Numbered from the stretch's first letter, positions 48,447 through 59,750 are shown. The stretch is 64,000 nucleotides of DNA from Thuidium tamariscinum (GCA_947034885.2 OX344750.2:12580053-12644052), one strand, 5' to 3'. Notes: generated by a model from the letters alone, not told the origin. Numbers and translations: made by a program.

Positions 48447-49169
48447 GGGTAGTTGCAAGAAAGGCCTCTCACTTTTTGTCTCGTTTGTGTTTTTCCTTTG
48501 GGAGTACTGTTTAATTAGAAAAATAATTTTTAAAAAATGTGAAAAATATGTTTAGTGCATATACCTTTACGAAGAAGGTCCCATGTGAAGGAAAAGTGTA
48601 GGAAAATTTTCTAACTAGGTGAACTAGAAAAGTGCAAATTCTCAGAAAAAGGGGTACTTTCACATTTTAATTTGTAAAAAATAGGAAAATCAATTTTTAA
48701 AAAAACTAAAAATTGTCAATTTGGGAAGGATTGATGATGATGAGATTTCACCAAAAGAATTATTTTGAAACCATTTTTGATGTTTAGAATTGTATGCGCA
48801 AGGGGCCTCTATTTGCATCAATGTAGAGGACATAAAATAATGTTTTTAAGAAATACTTTTGGTCAACTCATAAATCTTTAGGGCATAAATAGACCACACA
48901 AATTTCAAGTCTACATCATTAATTTTGGATACTCCACAGTACTAAAACCCCCTAAACTACAAAGTGTGACAAATTAGGTAAATTAAAATTTAATTAGAAA
49001 ATGTTTTTTGGAAATTTTTGAAAAATGAGGAATTTCTTTAATATCAAGTTGGACATCTTCAATAAAAATTTCAAGTACATTGGATTAATACCCCAAAAAT
49101 TATAACCAATGGCACAAAAGTCACTTCCATTGTGATGCCAAAAAGGACAGCCCTTTCTTGCAATCACCC
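48447..49169. mobile_element. MITE-like element, family 1, copy C (723 bp)
   Basis: Ends GGGTAGTTGCAAGAAAGG and CCTTTCTTGCAATCACCC, flanked by TATG on both sides (48443-48446 and 49170-49173). Strong similarity to copy A in the same orientation. It lies inside the giant transposon. Confidence 0.8.
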
Positions 49170-49773
49170 TATGGCACACATAGAACTCCACACTATTTCG
49201 TGCAGAATCAGTGGCACTGTTGCAAATGTTGTCTCATTAATCTTGAAAACATAATTAAGTATGAATGTACCAAACACTGAGCAAGCCTCTAAAAACATGC
49301 AATCAAATATAGCGCCTCATTACTTCATCATGGAATTTGTCATTCTAAACACTGAAAATTTGTTGATATTGATAGCCTCAGTGTTACTGTAAACGTCACA
49401 GACCATGTCTCTCCATTTTTCAGAACGTTGAGTTCAACATGAACTGCAATGTTCAACTGAATTGAACGGAAACAACCTCATTCGCCACATCAGCGTCGGT
49501 CTGGTCAGAAAAAAAAAAATTACTTGGGGTTGATATGGCGCTGATGTGGTGCTGATGTGGCTTGTTTTTTTACCCCTTTTTACCCTCAAAATTGTCGTGA
49601 TTTCTGTGATGTTCCTCGCTGAACGCAACATGTTTTTCCTAATTTTGTTGTGTTTTTCCCTTGTCTTTTTTGACGGATTTACCTAGACATTCACAATATA
49701 CATGCCTGATGTTGCAATTCACATCCACCTACGTCTGAGGACGTGTCATAGAAAACGAGGCTTTCTTATAGTA

Positions 49774-50568
49774 TAAATTGTAAACCAGAATTGATCCCCT
49801 ATAGCAATTGTTTAAAGAATTGAATGTGGTGAACATCAGTCTACAAGAATTGAATAACTTTCATTTCATAAATAATCCCTTTCAGCCAAACAATAATACT
49901 TTAAACATTCAACAAAATTGAGCATAATTTATGAAACGTAGCCTTTACGCAAACAAAGAATTTGCTTGAGGAATGTTGAAAATGAATAACAAAATATTTT
50001 GAGTTGTTTGTTTTCATCAGTACATATATTTCCCTTCAATGTTGTTTCTTTACAAAGTAAACAATGACATCTTCCAAATCAAAGAAGGGGACATGGTCTT
50101 TCAAGAAGTTCCTTTGCAATCTTTTTTTATTGATCTCTTAATTTTGGTATCTTCTTTTTTTAAAAGAAAACAACCCTAAACCATTGCATTTATTAAACAA
50201 CAAAGCCAAAGGTTTTGTATGAATGATACGGTTTAAGTATGTCCTATACATTTATTAGGTATTTCCTAAACATTCCTAAATCAAAGAATTTGTGTGATTT
50301 TTTTGGGAAATAAAATATTTCTTGCTTCAAAGTGGTAAAATGGTTAGGAGAACTAAGGAATGACATCTTGCAACACAAGAAACGGGACATGCACTTCCAT
50401 AAATACCTTCCAAATCTTAGGCCGTTGAGCTCTTTAAGGTGGCATCTTGCTGTCATGGTCTTCTCTGAATTTAGAACAAGCTGTAATTGGTTACATTAAT
50501 GGTTCTCCTGCTCCAACAAAAGGTGAATTCAAAAATCTCATGCCCAAGTGCACTGCAAATAGTGCTGG
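49774..50568. other. Upstream region of the transposase gene, homologous to 27.1-27.57 kb
   Basis: Non-coding. The last 350 bp match the DNA before the orphan array at 27.57 kb. Two ORFs crossing it are without support. Confidence 0.5.
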
Positions 50569-51112
50569 ACGAGGACGTCCGCGCCCTGAAGTCCGCGCCC
50601 TGACTTCGAGTTCGCGCCCTGAAGTCCACGCCCTGTCTTCCTGTCCCCACCCAGACCGCTAGGGATTCAGGTGTGCATTTTGAACGTTGTCAAAGTTCAC
50701 CGCCCTCAAGTCCACGCCCTGACTCCCCGTCTCCGCCCTGAAGTCCCCGCTCTGACTTCCCGTCCTTGCCCTGACGCCAAGGATTCAGGTGTGCATTTTG
50801 GAGGTTGTCAAAGTTCACAAATTCTCCGCCCTAAAGTCCGCGCCCTGACTTCCCGTCCCCGCCCTCAAGTCCGTGCCCTGTCTTCTCGTCCCCGCCCAGA
50901 CCACTAGGGATTCAGGTGTGCATTTTGAACGTTGTCAAAGTTCACCGCCCTCAAGTCCGCGCCCTGACTTCCCGTCCCCGCCGTGAAGTCCGCGCCCTGT
51001 TCTCCCGTCCCCGCCCTCAAGTCCGCGCCCTGACGGCAGGGATTCAGGTGTGCATAGACTTTGGGACTGAAGTCCGTGCCCTGTTGACAAGGACAACGGT
51101 GAAGTCCGCGCC
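50569..51112 (+). repeat. GTCCGCGCCCTGAC-type array upstream of the hAT transposase gene
   Basis: More than twenty units with spacers, in plus orientation, arranged in larger repeats. The phrase GATTCAGGTGTGCATTTT recurs at about 50664, 50784 and 50909. ORFs 50447-51171 (Arg/Pro-rich) are repeat translation. The array directly precedes a TATA box and the transposase. Confidence 0.82.
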
Positions 51113-51127
51113 CCTACCTTCCCCAAG

Positions 51128-51135
51128 TATATAAA
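51128..51135 (+). promoter_or_regulatory. TATA box of the transposase gene
   Basis: TATATAAA 261 bp upstream of the ATG at 51389, just after the array. Same layout as at 22264. Confidence 0.65.
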
Positions 51136-51388
51136 GGAAATCCTGAACCCTGCATTCTCTACATTTGTCACCTTGGCCTCTATCTCTTGGACTTCAATTC
51201 ATTTTGAGCTCCTTGTGAGTCTACTTGGGTGGCAGATTGCCCTGATTTGCTACTGAGGTGATGTCAAAATCAGTTCAAGCAGTGGATTAGCGCTAACTGA
51301 TGTTACTGATACTTTGTCCGTTAGATCTTCTGTCTTCTTAAATTCAGCACAAAGAAGGGGAAGGCATTTCAAATTATCTGTGAATACA

Positions 51389-54300
51389 ATGGCAAGTCAG
51401 AGGAGGCAGACCAAGGACTGGGAACCGTGGCTGAACTTCACAAAGAATGGGACTAAAGTGACTTGTGTTTTTTGTACTGGGACCTTCAGTTACAAACGTG
51501 AGCGTGCTTTTGCACATTTCGGATATGGCGCGAAATCGGAGAGGTCAATTTGTCAAAATATGCCTCATGAAGTGCGACATAGGTTTGCCAATTGTACAGG
51601 TTTTGTCCCACTACGAGTGGATGCCGGGAACATGTGTGAAGGAGAACCAATTCAAAGTGGACCGACTAGAGCAACTCCGCTTGCAAGTTCAAGCGAAGCC
51701 ACTGAAAATGAGGTGACGGATGGGGTCACTGGTGGGAGAGTAGAAGAACGGGCAAACGTTCCTGAAGGAAATGAAATTCTACAAACGTCCAATAGTCTTG
51801 CAGGTTCAAATTCTACAAGATCGGGATCATTACGTCAGCAACGCATGGCGGACGCATTCAACATTGCAAAGAGGAAGGAGTTGGATGACAAGTGGGCAAG
51901 TTTTTTCTATGAAGCAAATGTGCCATTTAATATGGCAAGGCATCCAGCCTTCATTGAGGCTGTGAGGGCAACCTCAGTGGCGAGGTTTGAATATAGTCCA
52001 CCTTCTTACCATCAGTTCAGGACTAATTTAATTGAACCGAGGAGGTTGCAAATCGAGAAGAAGATTGAAGAGAAGGTTGGTTTTGCTGTCAAGTACTACG
52101 GGGTGACGATATGCACCGATGGTTGGGATGATGTCAATCGGAGGCCCCTCATGAATGTGATGATGTCATGCCCCGCAGGTGATGTATTTTTGGGGTCAAT
52201 TGACACTACCTCACAAAAGAAAACCATGCGCTATATAGCAGACCAAATGAAAGTTTACATTGAGAAGGTGGGTTCCAAATATGTGACACAAGTTTGCACA
52301 GATAATGTAGCAAACATGCTTGGGGCATTGAGAGACATTACTCTAACCTATCCGCATATATTTGCGCAAGGCTGCATGGCACATGCATTGGATTTGATGT
52401 TGGAAGATTGGGCCAAGATTCAGGAATTTTCCGATTTAATTGACAGGGCAAGAAGATTGTGCCAATACATTCGAAACCATCATGCGACCATATCGGTTTT
52501 TCGTGAGTTGAGTCCAAACCTACAACGTAGTGCCTAACGAAACTTGCTTTGCTTGTAATTTCCTCATGTTACAGCGAGTGGTGAAACTCAAAGGAGTCTT
52601 GGAGCGGTTGAATAACCACCCCCGTGTTATAAATTACTATGATACCCTACGAAACGAACAGAATGGACCACAGGCAGCTACCGCTTCACGTAATGTCAGA
52701 AGAACCATTGAAGATGTGGCCTTTTGGCAACGATGTGTGAATTACGTGTACATGACTGAAGACGTATTGAAGGCTTTGCGTGTGTTTGATGGATGAGAAC
52801 CAGCCATGGGTCGGGCGTGGCTCGTGATGCATAACTTGCGAGGACACGTGTATTCTTTGAGAGAACCACCTTTGAGCTTACGAGATGACATAGCAGTCAC
52901 TTTGGAGAGATCTTTCAATGAAAGATGGGACATGATTTTTGAAGATACGCACTACGCCGCGGCCCTTTTGAATCCATACCTCTTGGATAACGTGGCGCTC
53001 AGGGTAGACGGAACAGCGCTACGTGCATTGTACAGAGTCATCCACAAAATGGAAGATGTAGTGGGTGTCACTTTTGATGATGTGTTGGCGGAATTAACTC
53101 AATTTGAGGAGGGTAGTGGACCGTACAGTATAGCTGAGACACCCAACATCCGTGTGATACAAATGCTTCCCCACCAATGGTGGTATAGGGTTGGAGATCG
53201 GGCTCTTTCAAAAATTGCCGTGCGTATTCTATCCCTCACGTGTTCAGCCAGCTCTTGTGAAAAGAATTGGAGTATGTATTCTTTTGTTCACAATAGGGTC
53301 CGAAATCGATTAGCCCCCGCGAAGGCAAAGTCATTGGTATATATTTATACTAATAGCCGTGTACTTCAGGAAAGACCAGGAGCCGATCCAGTTCGTTGGT
53401 ATGATGCAAATATGTACTCGGAGGATTCTGATCCAGATGCCCTTGGTCCGATCCCTTTGAATGAACACAATCGGGAATTTGACGCAATGCAAGCAGAGGA
53501 AGAAGAAGAGGTTGGTGTGGAAGCCAATGAAGCACCTCAAGAGTATCCGGCGAACCCAGATCTTTGGAGGCGAGGTGCCGATCACCTCGAGGAAGCGAGA
53601 AACTACTATGGAGATGTTGACGATGGAGAGGAAGAACCCGTTGGTGGTCGTTGGGGTCCTTGGGTATCCAATCCTCGTCGCAGTCCTTCACCTCCTCTTC
53701 CTCAAAATGAAGGGGTCGTAGAAGTCCAAGCTTTGTCATCTTCTTCAGAGGCCGCCAATCCAAATGACGATGACGTGGATGATGGTATCTCCCATAACAA
53801 CAATGACAATGATGACGACCTCCCTCCAGGAAATGGCGGTGGAAATGGAAATGGAAGCAATAATGGAAGTGGCGGTGAAAATGAAAATCGCGGCGGAAAT
53901 GGAAATGGTGGTGGAAATGGAAATGGTGGCGGAAACATGGGGAGGACTGCAAATCCAAATTGTGGAGGATCTTCTCACAATCAAGATGGCAATACAGGGC
54001 CTACAAGAATGGGGGCATCAGTTCATAGCAATACAGTTGTTGAACGACACCATGACAGAAACGTTAGAAATGCAAGAATGGCACGCCCTATTGGAAGGAA
54101 TCAATCGGCAAGTAATGTGAGAAGGCGTTTTGATCCAGAGCATGTAGACTACAATGATGTTTTTGCATTTATTGACGCACCAGAAGACCTTGCGCGTGAA
54201 CCCACTCTAGTTGGTTCTGACCGAACTAGCCAAGCGCCACATTCCCTAGACCCATCTTCACCAGCAACTTCCAATGCCATCCAAAGACCTTTTGAAGAAG

Positions 54301-54995
54301 GATTAGGCTCTATGAGAAATGTTGATATGACTCCTCAAAACATTTCTCATGGTACTGTTGGTGGTAGACCACCTACGGCACCTCGGCCCTCCATTCATCA
54401 TGAAGTGGGTCAATATCAACAAGGTCGTGGAAGGATGGGAGGCCTTGGAAGGACGGGAGGCCGTGGAAGGGCTGGAGGCCGAGGAGGGATTGGAGGCCGT
54501 GGAGGGACTAGAGGTCGTGGAGGAAGAGAAGGTCCACATATTGGAGAAGCATCATCGTCAAGGCCTACTCATCGTCCACTCCTTGGAATAGGGGCAAGAG
54601 ACTCAAATAGGGTGGTAGAACCGTTCTTGGATACATACGTACTAGGACCTAGTAGGTCAACCCCGGCATTTGTTGTTTCTCGAATTTCAAGTGGGCCCAC
54701 TATAAATTCTGATGCAGAAGACCCCAACGCACTGCGACATAAGAGGTTCAAGCGCAAACGTAGTCAAGGTCAAACTATTGTAGAGCTTCGAAATGAAAAC
54801 TCAGAGATTGAGGGACATTGGACCACAGATAGTGGTGAAGCAGAAGATGAATATGACAGCAACGAAGATGCCAATGACGAGGATGATCCAAACTGCGATG
54901 AGGCACCACAGGATGATGATGTTGTTGTTCAAGATGCTAATGTAGTGGATCCTAGTGCCCAAGAAGTTCGTAGGTCGAGTCGTTTCAATAACTGA
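51389..54995 (+). pseudogene. hAT-superfamily transposase with a long low-complexity C-terminal tail; one frameshift and one stop
   Basis: The ATG at 51389 lies in ACAATGG and opens a frame of about 1,202 codons. Domains in order: BED-type zinc finger (CVFC at residues 26-29, His/Cys further on); DUF659-like catalytic start with CTDGWDD (Asp about 244) and CTDNVANM (Asp about 305); then GCMAHALDLM. The hAT dimerisation region follows near residues 590-655 (SLTCSASSCEKNWS and NRVRNRL). After that come about 530 residues of tail: acidic, Asn/Gly-rich (53830-53940), RGG-like (54420-54530) and acidic again. Breaks: a +1/-2 frameshift at about 52524-52529, before VVPNETCFACNF, and TGA at 52794-52796. 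hAT transposases excise elements with terminal inverted repeats and make 8-bp duplications, which fits the ends at 15114 and 57617. It is driven from the array/TATA promoter. Confidence 0.88.
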
Positions 54996-55396
54996 GTTGC
55001 ACCAATGGTAGATCTCGTGTCTTTAAGAGTTGAAGATAATTGTAGCAATTAAAAGAAAGATGGATGAGAAGCCAAAGGAATGTCTTAGATAACCGATGAG
55101 AAAGTGGGCATATTTTGGAAGTATAGATTCATTGTATTGTTATTGTACTTTGCAAATTGCAATGCATGAATTTTATAAATACTTTTGGTTATCATAAATA
55201 TTGAAGCCTACTAATATGTCTATAATGTTTTTGTATTTGACATTTTGATGTGCATGTTGGAAACATTGGTGAGTGCAATCATGTAATATATTTTGTAGGC
55301 TAATTCTATTTAATATGAGAGGCACTTTGACTTCAATGATGAATTGGGTTTGATAGTTGAATTTAATTTCAAGGTTTGTGATGTGGCTATTTTATT
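54996..55396. other. 3' flank of the transposase gene
   Basis: AT-rich, probably including the 3' untranslated region; no further coding sequence. Confidence 0.5.
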
Positions 55397-56818
55397 TTGT
55401 ACAATGGGGTACCAATAAAAAAAAGTCTTTTTCGAATTCGCAGTGAGAATTTTTTTGGTATGGCCAACTTTGAAAGCCTCCCGAGAGCTCAAAAAGTAGT
55501 GTTTAACCACAAAATTTTTACTACAGCATAACCTTGAAGTTAATTATATGTATGAAAAATTTCAAGGCCAAAAGATTTAGGAAAGAAAAGTTATTCAAAA
55601 TCTACCAAGATGGGTAGTAGTGAGAAACATTTCACTACTTTCAACTTTGACACCTTTTTAAGGAGTAAGGATTGAGTCTTGGTTCTTTTGTCGTGAAATT
55701 TTTGTCATGGAATAATCTCTATGTTCTTAATATGTTTTCGAACTATTTCAAGGTAAAAAAAGGTTTGGTGAAGAAGATATTTGAAATCTCTCAACATGTG
55801 TAGTTCTCTGAAACTTTTGACAATTACCAATTTTGACACCCTACCAAGGGCTAAAAAATAAGTTTCTTACCATGAATTTTTTTTGGTGAAGTCATCTCTA
55901 TATTCATAATATATGCTACAAGTTTCAAGTTAAAATGAACTACCCAAAAAAAGATATACAAAATCTGACAAGATGTGTGGTTATGAGAATTTTTTTACTA
56001 TTGCCAACCGTTTGACACCCTCCCAAGGGCTGAAAATTTGTCTATTTAACATGGAATTATTTGAATAAAATCAACTTTATGTTGATGTTCCAAATTTCAA
56101 GTTCAAAACACATACCCCAAAAAAGATATTCAAAATCTCTCAACATGTGTAGTTGTGAGGTTGAGTTTCTACATTCGTGACAAACTTGGCTCCACAAAAT
56201 AATACTATACTAAGGACTCAAGAACTTAATCTCATAACCACACATGTTATGAGATTTTGTATATCTTTTTTTTGGTAATTCATTTTAACTTGAAATTTCT
56301 AGCATATATTATGAACATAGAGATAAATGCAGCCAAAAAGAATTCATGGTAAGAAACCAATTTTTTAGCCCTTGGTAGGGTGTCAAAATTGGTAATTGTC
56401 AAAAGTTTCAAAGAACTACACATGTTGAGAGATTTCAAATATCTTCTTCATCAAACCTTTTTTTACCTTGAAATTTTTTATACATATTAAGAACATAGAG
56501 ATTATTCCATGACAAAAATTTCACGACAAAAGAACCAAGACTCAATCCTTACTCCTTAAAAAGGTGTCAAAGTTGAAAGTAGTGAAATGTTTCTCACCAC
56601 TACCAATCTTGATAGATTTTGAATAACTTTTCTTTCCTAAATCTTTTGGCCTTGAAATTTGTCATACATATAACTAACTTCAAGGTTAAGCTGTGGTAAA
56701 AATTTTGTGGTTAAATACTACTTTTTGAGCTCTCGGGAGGCTTTCAAAGTTGGCCATACCAAAAAAATTCTCACTATGAATTTGAAAAAGACTTTTTTTA
56801 TTGGTACCCCATTGTACA
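55397..56818. repeat. Long inverted repeat with arms of about 0.6 kb
   Basis: GTACAATGGGGTACCAATAA at 55398 is mirrored as TTATTGGTACCCCATTGTAC at 56798-56817. The complementarity continues inward to about 55990 and 56236, with few mismatches. Each arm is built of degenerate units of roughly 170-180 bp (phrases such as TTTGACACCCT.CCAAGGGCT). About 245 bp lie between the arms. Transcription would give a long hairpin RNA. It sits between the transposase gene and the right end of the giant element. Confidence 0.85.
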
Positions 56819-57164
56819 AAATAAAATAACCAATTGAAAATTTTGCATGCTAAGCCTTATTACTACTTTTACTTTCCAAGGTTATTTCAAATAATTTTGA
56901 TTGATTTTTCTATTTGTACTCATTTACATTCATTTTTTGCACCAAAAATTATAACAATTAGAAAATTGGTACAAAACAAACTATAATTTCTCATGGTGAT
57001 ATAGAATTAAGAGTTTGAATTAGAATAAATTTTAGATTGTTGTTTGAACACTACCCATACTCAAAAGGCTAAAATTAGTTCACATAAGAAGTTTGACCAC
57101 TTCACAATTGACAAAGTCCTTAAGGGGTTACGGACCTTCTACCCTATAGAACCCATAACTCACT
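56819..57164. other. AT-rich non-coding DNA
   Basis: Nothing recognised. Confidence 0.5.
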
Positions 57165-57506
57165 AACCGTCCGCGCCCTGACCCTTATGTTGAGGTCCGC
57201 GCCCTAACACTAATGGTGAAGTCCGCACCCTACCTATACGCGTCCGCGCCCCGACGTACACGCTGAAGTCCGCGCCCTACTTGTTCGAGTCCACGCCCTG
57301 ACGCTGACGGTGAAGTCCGCGCCCTACCTATACGCGTCCGCGCCCTGACGCACACGCTGAGGTCCGCGCCCTACTTGTTCGAGTCCGCGCCTTGACGCTG
57401 ATGGTGAAGTCCGCGCCCTACCTGTACGCGTCCGCGCCCTGACGGTGACACGATGAAGTCCGCGCCCTGACGTTGACGGAGACATCCGCGCCCTGGATCT
57501 CGCTTT
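57165..57506 (+). repeat. Right subterminal GTCCGCGCCCTGAC-type array
   Basis: About fifteen units in plus orientation (GTCCGCGCCCTGACGC, GTCCGCGCCCTACC and variants) with regular spacers such as TATACGC and GGTGAA. It mirrors the left array. The right terminal repeat follows 100 bp later. Confidence 0.85.
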
Positions 57507-57604
57507 CTAAGCTGACGTGTCAACCCAAAAAAATCCCACTACTTTGAAAAATGGAGCCGTTCGGTCCGTCCGTCCGGGACGTCCAGTGACCCTGACTCGT
57601 CCGT

Positions 57605-57617
57605 TATGACAACCCTG
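57605..57617 (-). repeat. Right terminal inverted repeat of the giant hAT element
   Basis: TATGACAACCCTG, the exact inverse of 15114-15126. Confidence 0.9.
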
Positions 57618-57625
57618 GTGATAAC
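57618..57625. repeat. 8-bp target-site duplication, right copy
   Basis: GTGATAAC, identical to 15106-15113. Confidence 0.9.
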
Positions 57626-57803
57626 AAGGTACTAGTCAATCATTTCTTTGAGAATACCTCTCTCCGTGCTGCACAACAATCATTTTTCTGCGAATAGACT
57701 TTGTTATTAAGAAGCGTAACTTGGTAGATGATTATAGCTTTATAACATTTGATTTCTTCCGGTTGGAATTGGCTTCGTTTCGACGTTCGCACGTGGGTTG
57801 CAG

Positions 57804-58215
57804 CCCCCAAGGCCCAGGTCGCGAGACTGCGAGAGTCGCAGCAAGAAGAGCCCTTGTGCGGCTTGTGGAAGTGGGCGTTCCTCATAATTCACAGCAAGAG
57901 GAAGTAAGTTGATCATGGTCTTGCAAGAATCATGTCAACTGTGTGGTCGGTGTTTCATCCCCTTCAATCTCTGTCTCGGCTAGCTCTTTTGAGTAGGATG
58001 GTAAAATTCTAGCATTGGAGCTCAATTCTGAATTAAGATTTATTGACGATGAAGTGAAAGACTAAGTTTTGTTGTCGTTGACGTCTTTGCAGGAGGCTGC
58101 CGAATGAAGCTGTGCCTGTTGCGAAGGTTGTCGATGCTGGCCATGATTGTTACATCGCTCCTGAAGCATTCTATTCTGTGGAAGCCCTTCGATCGGCCTC
58201 TTTCTTCTCACGGGG
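57804..58215 (+). pseudogene. Candidate exons of the host gene, right of the giant transposon
   Basis: Exon 57804-57903 is preceded by GGGTTGCAG and followed by the donor GTAAGTTG. A second exon starts at 58093 after TCTTTGCAG and remains open to about 58215. Spliced, they read PKAQVARLRESQQEEP, then RLPNEAVPVAKVVDAG and later APEAFYSVEALRSASFF. The first exon takes two bases to complete a codon, matching the phase of the exon ending at 14840. I recognise no family. It may be a live gene whose intron holds the 42-kb element, or a relic. Confidence 0.4.
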
Positions 58216-59040
58216 GTGAAGCTGTTGTTGATTCTGCACCACGTTAAACCGGACGATCCCTCTTCCCAGACCTACACTGCAGGATTAAGCGAGTAAGATG
58301 GAGCTTATCAGTGAGGGAACTCCATCCCATTCAGTTTCAATTTCAGTTACGGGATATGGGTTGGAGGATGAAACCCATCAAGGGTGAAGCTTTATTGAAA
58401 AAGCCAGAGGCGGAAAAGAGGCGCAAAGGTCGTGAAACGCCCGAGGGCAAATGAGAAGAATACACCGGGCAGGCGGGCACCAAAGAGCGGGAGAGACTCG
58501 GGGTTGGAATTGGGTCGGAGAGGATGTTTAGAGACACTTGTGCTACATGTCCTCAATAGAGGGAGACTCTTGTCTAAGTTAATTCATCAAATTACTACCT
58601 CATCACATAATAGAGGTAGTCACCAGCCCTTTTTTTTTACTTTTTGAGAAAGTGCCAAAATGGCGATCACTTCAAATTTGGTGAAGCATTTTATTTTTAC
58701 ATTCATCCATCTTTTGAACTTAAAAACCCTTTCCTGTCATATTCATACACTTTTTCATCCAAATTTGGCAACTTCATCCATATTTTAAAGAGAACTAGAA
58801 AATTTCTAGTGAAAAAAGATAATTTTTATCTTGCGAAAAAAAGACATTTATTTTGAAATAGTGCAATCTGGCCACACGGTGCTAGAAAAAAAAAATATTG
58901 GTAGTCACTAGTCACACCCTCTTCATTACTTGTGAATTCATTGAAGGATGAGAAAAAATGAAGAGCCAATGGGGAACTTGAATTCTTGAAGAAGGTGTGA
59001 CATCCCTTCTTTCAAGAGTGAAAAACAGAAATGGAGAATT
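58216..59040. other. Mixed non-coding DNA
   Basis: A short basic reading frame about 58368-58455 (KKPEAEKRRKG) could be further sequence of the flanking gene. Beyond 58560 the DNA is AT-rich and no gene is seen. Confidence 0.4.
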
Positions 59041-59750
59041 GGGTGATTGGAAGAAACATATGTTGATTTGGTCGTGTTTTCATGATTTTTTGTGGAATAT
59101 TTTAAAATTTTAAAATTAAATTTTCTTTAAATTCAAAAAATATAATTAATGTATACACCTTTAAGACAAAAGAAACCACCAAAGGAAATGCATAGAAGAT
59201 TTTTCTAACTAGGATAATTTAGAAAGTGCCAAACCTCAAAAAAATAGGTATTTTAATGTTTAGATTAGTTTAAAATAGTAAAAATGAGGAGATATAGAAA
59301 TTAATAAATCCCCATTTGTAACAACTTTATATAGATGGTTATTCACCAAAAAAATCCACCAAAATAATATTTTATATGTTTCAAAATACAAGCAAAAAGA
59401 AGCTCACTTAGTAGACTTCTACACCACACAGATATAATCATTTTTAAAACTCCTTCAACCTTTAGCTATAAGTCTACTAGAAGACCATCTCATCCAAATT
59501 TCACCTCAAAATTTGTTTTTTGGATACTAAATAGTACTAAAAAAACTCCAAATTTGCAATTGTGACATTTTGGGATAGTAAACTATTTTTGAAAATTATG
59601 AAAAGAATTAAGGGAGGAATATGATAATCATAAGTACTTTCTGTATAAATCTTAAGTCATTTGGAGCCAAAACACAAAAGTCATAGCCAACAAATAGATG
59701 AACATGCAAAGTGTGATGCAAAATAGTACAAGTATTTCTTTGAATCATCC
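59041..59750. mobile_element. MITE-like element, family 1, copy D (diverged)
   Basis: Starts GGGTGATTGGAAGAAA and ends TTTCTTTGAATCATCC, a diverged version of the family ends. Flanks AATT and ACTT match at three of four bases. Interior phrases (CCTTTAAGACAAAAG, TTTTTCTAACTAGG.TAA) match copies A and C. Confidence 0.55.

Larger units (their letters stand above)
32843..49773. mobile_element. Possible CACTA-type element carrying gene fragments
   Basis: At 32843 the DNA reads CACTATAAGAAACCCATGTT, typical of plant CACTA termini. At 49762-49773 it reads TTTCTTATAGTA, the inverse with one terminal change. Just inside both ends are similar phrases about GCTGATGTGG. I found no 3-bp target-site duplication (CCT against TAA), so the two ends may not belong together. 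If they do, the element would be about 16.9 kb and would hold the Tic22, oligopeptidase and RECQSIM fragments. CACTA elements are known to capture gene pieces with introns. Confidence 0.35.
15114..57617. mobile_element. Giant hAT-superfamily transposon, 42.5 kb, with cargo genes
   Basis: The left end CAGGGTTGTCATA (15114-15126) and the right end TATGACAACCCTG (57605-57617) form a perfect 13-bp terminal inverted repeat. GTGATAAC is duplicated exactly on both sides. Both subterminal regions contain GTCCGTCCGGGACGTCC and then arrays of a GTCCGCGCCCTGAC-like motif, in opposite orientations. The interior contains a hAT transposase gene at 51389-54995, which fits the ends and the 8-bp duplication. 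Known plant hAT elements are mostly a few kilobases, so this is very large. Additional cargo: a pseudokinase-like gene, an unknown ORF, a RING-H2 gene and captured gene fragments, plus nested insertions. All genes are damaged, so this copy is probably not autonomous now. An alternative is two independent hAT ends, but the exact duplication argues strongly for a single insertion. Confidence 0.85.

Noticed and set aside
50569..51112. Repeat-spacer pattern that superficially resembles a CRISPR array
   Set aside because: Units and spacers vary in length, spacers are themselves repeated, and the DNA is plant nuclear.
50447..51171. Arg/Pro-rich ORFs across the transposase promoter array
   Set aside because: Repeat translation (period of the array); no start context and no conserved domain.
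52500..52570. An intron in the transposase gene at 52526-52580
   Set aside because: The supposed intron encodes residues that fit the transposase (VVPNETCFACNFLMLQ), so a frameshift explains the break better.
53350..53958. A 202-codon minus-strand ORF rich in His and Phe
   Set aside because: It is the shadow of the Asn/Gly-rich and acidic tail of the hAT transposase.
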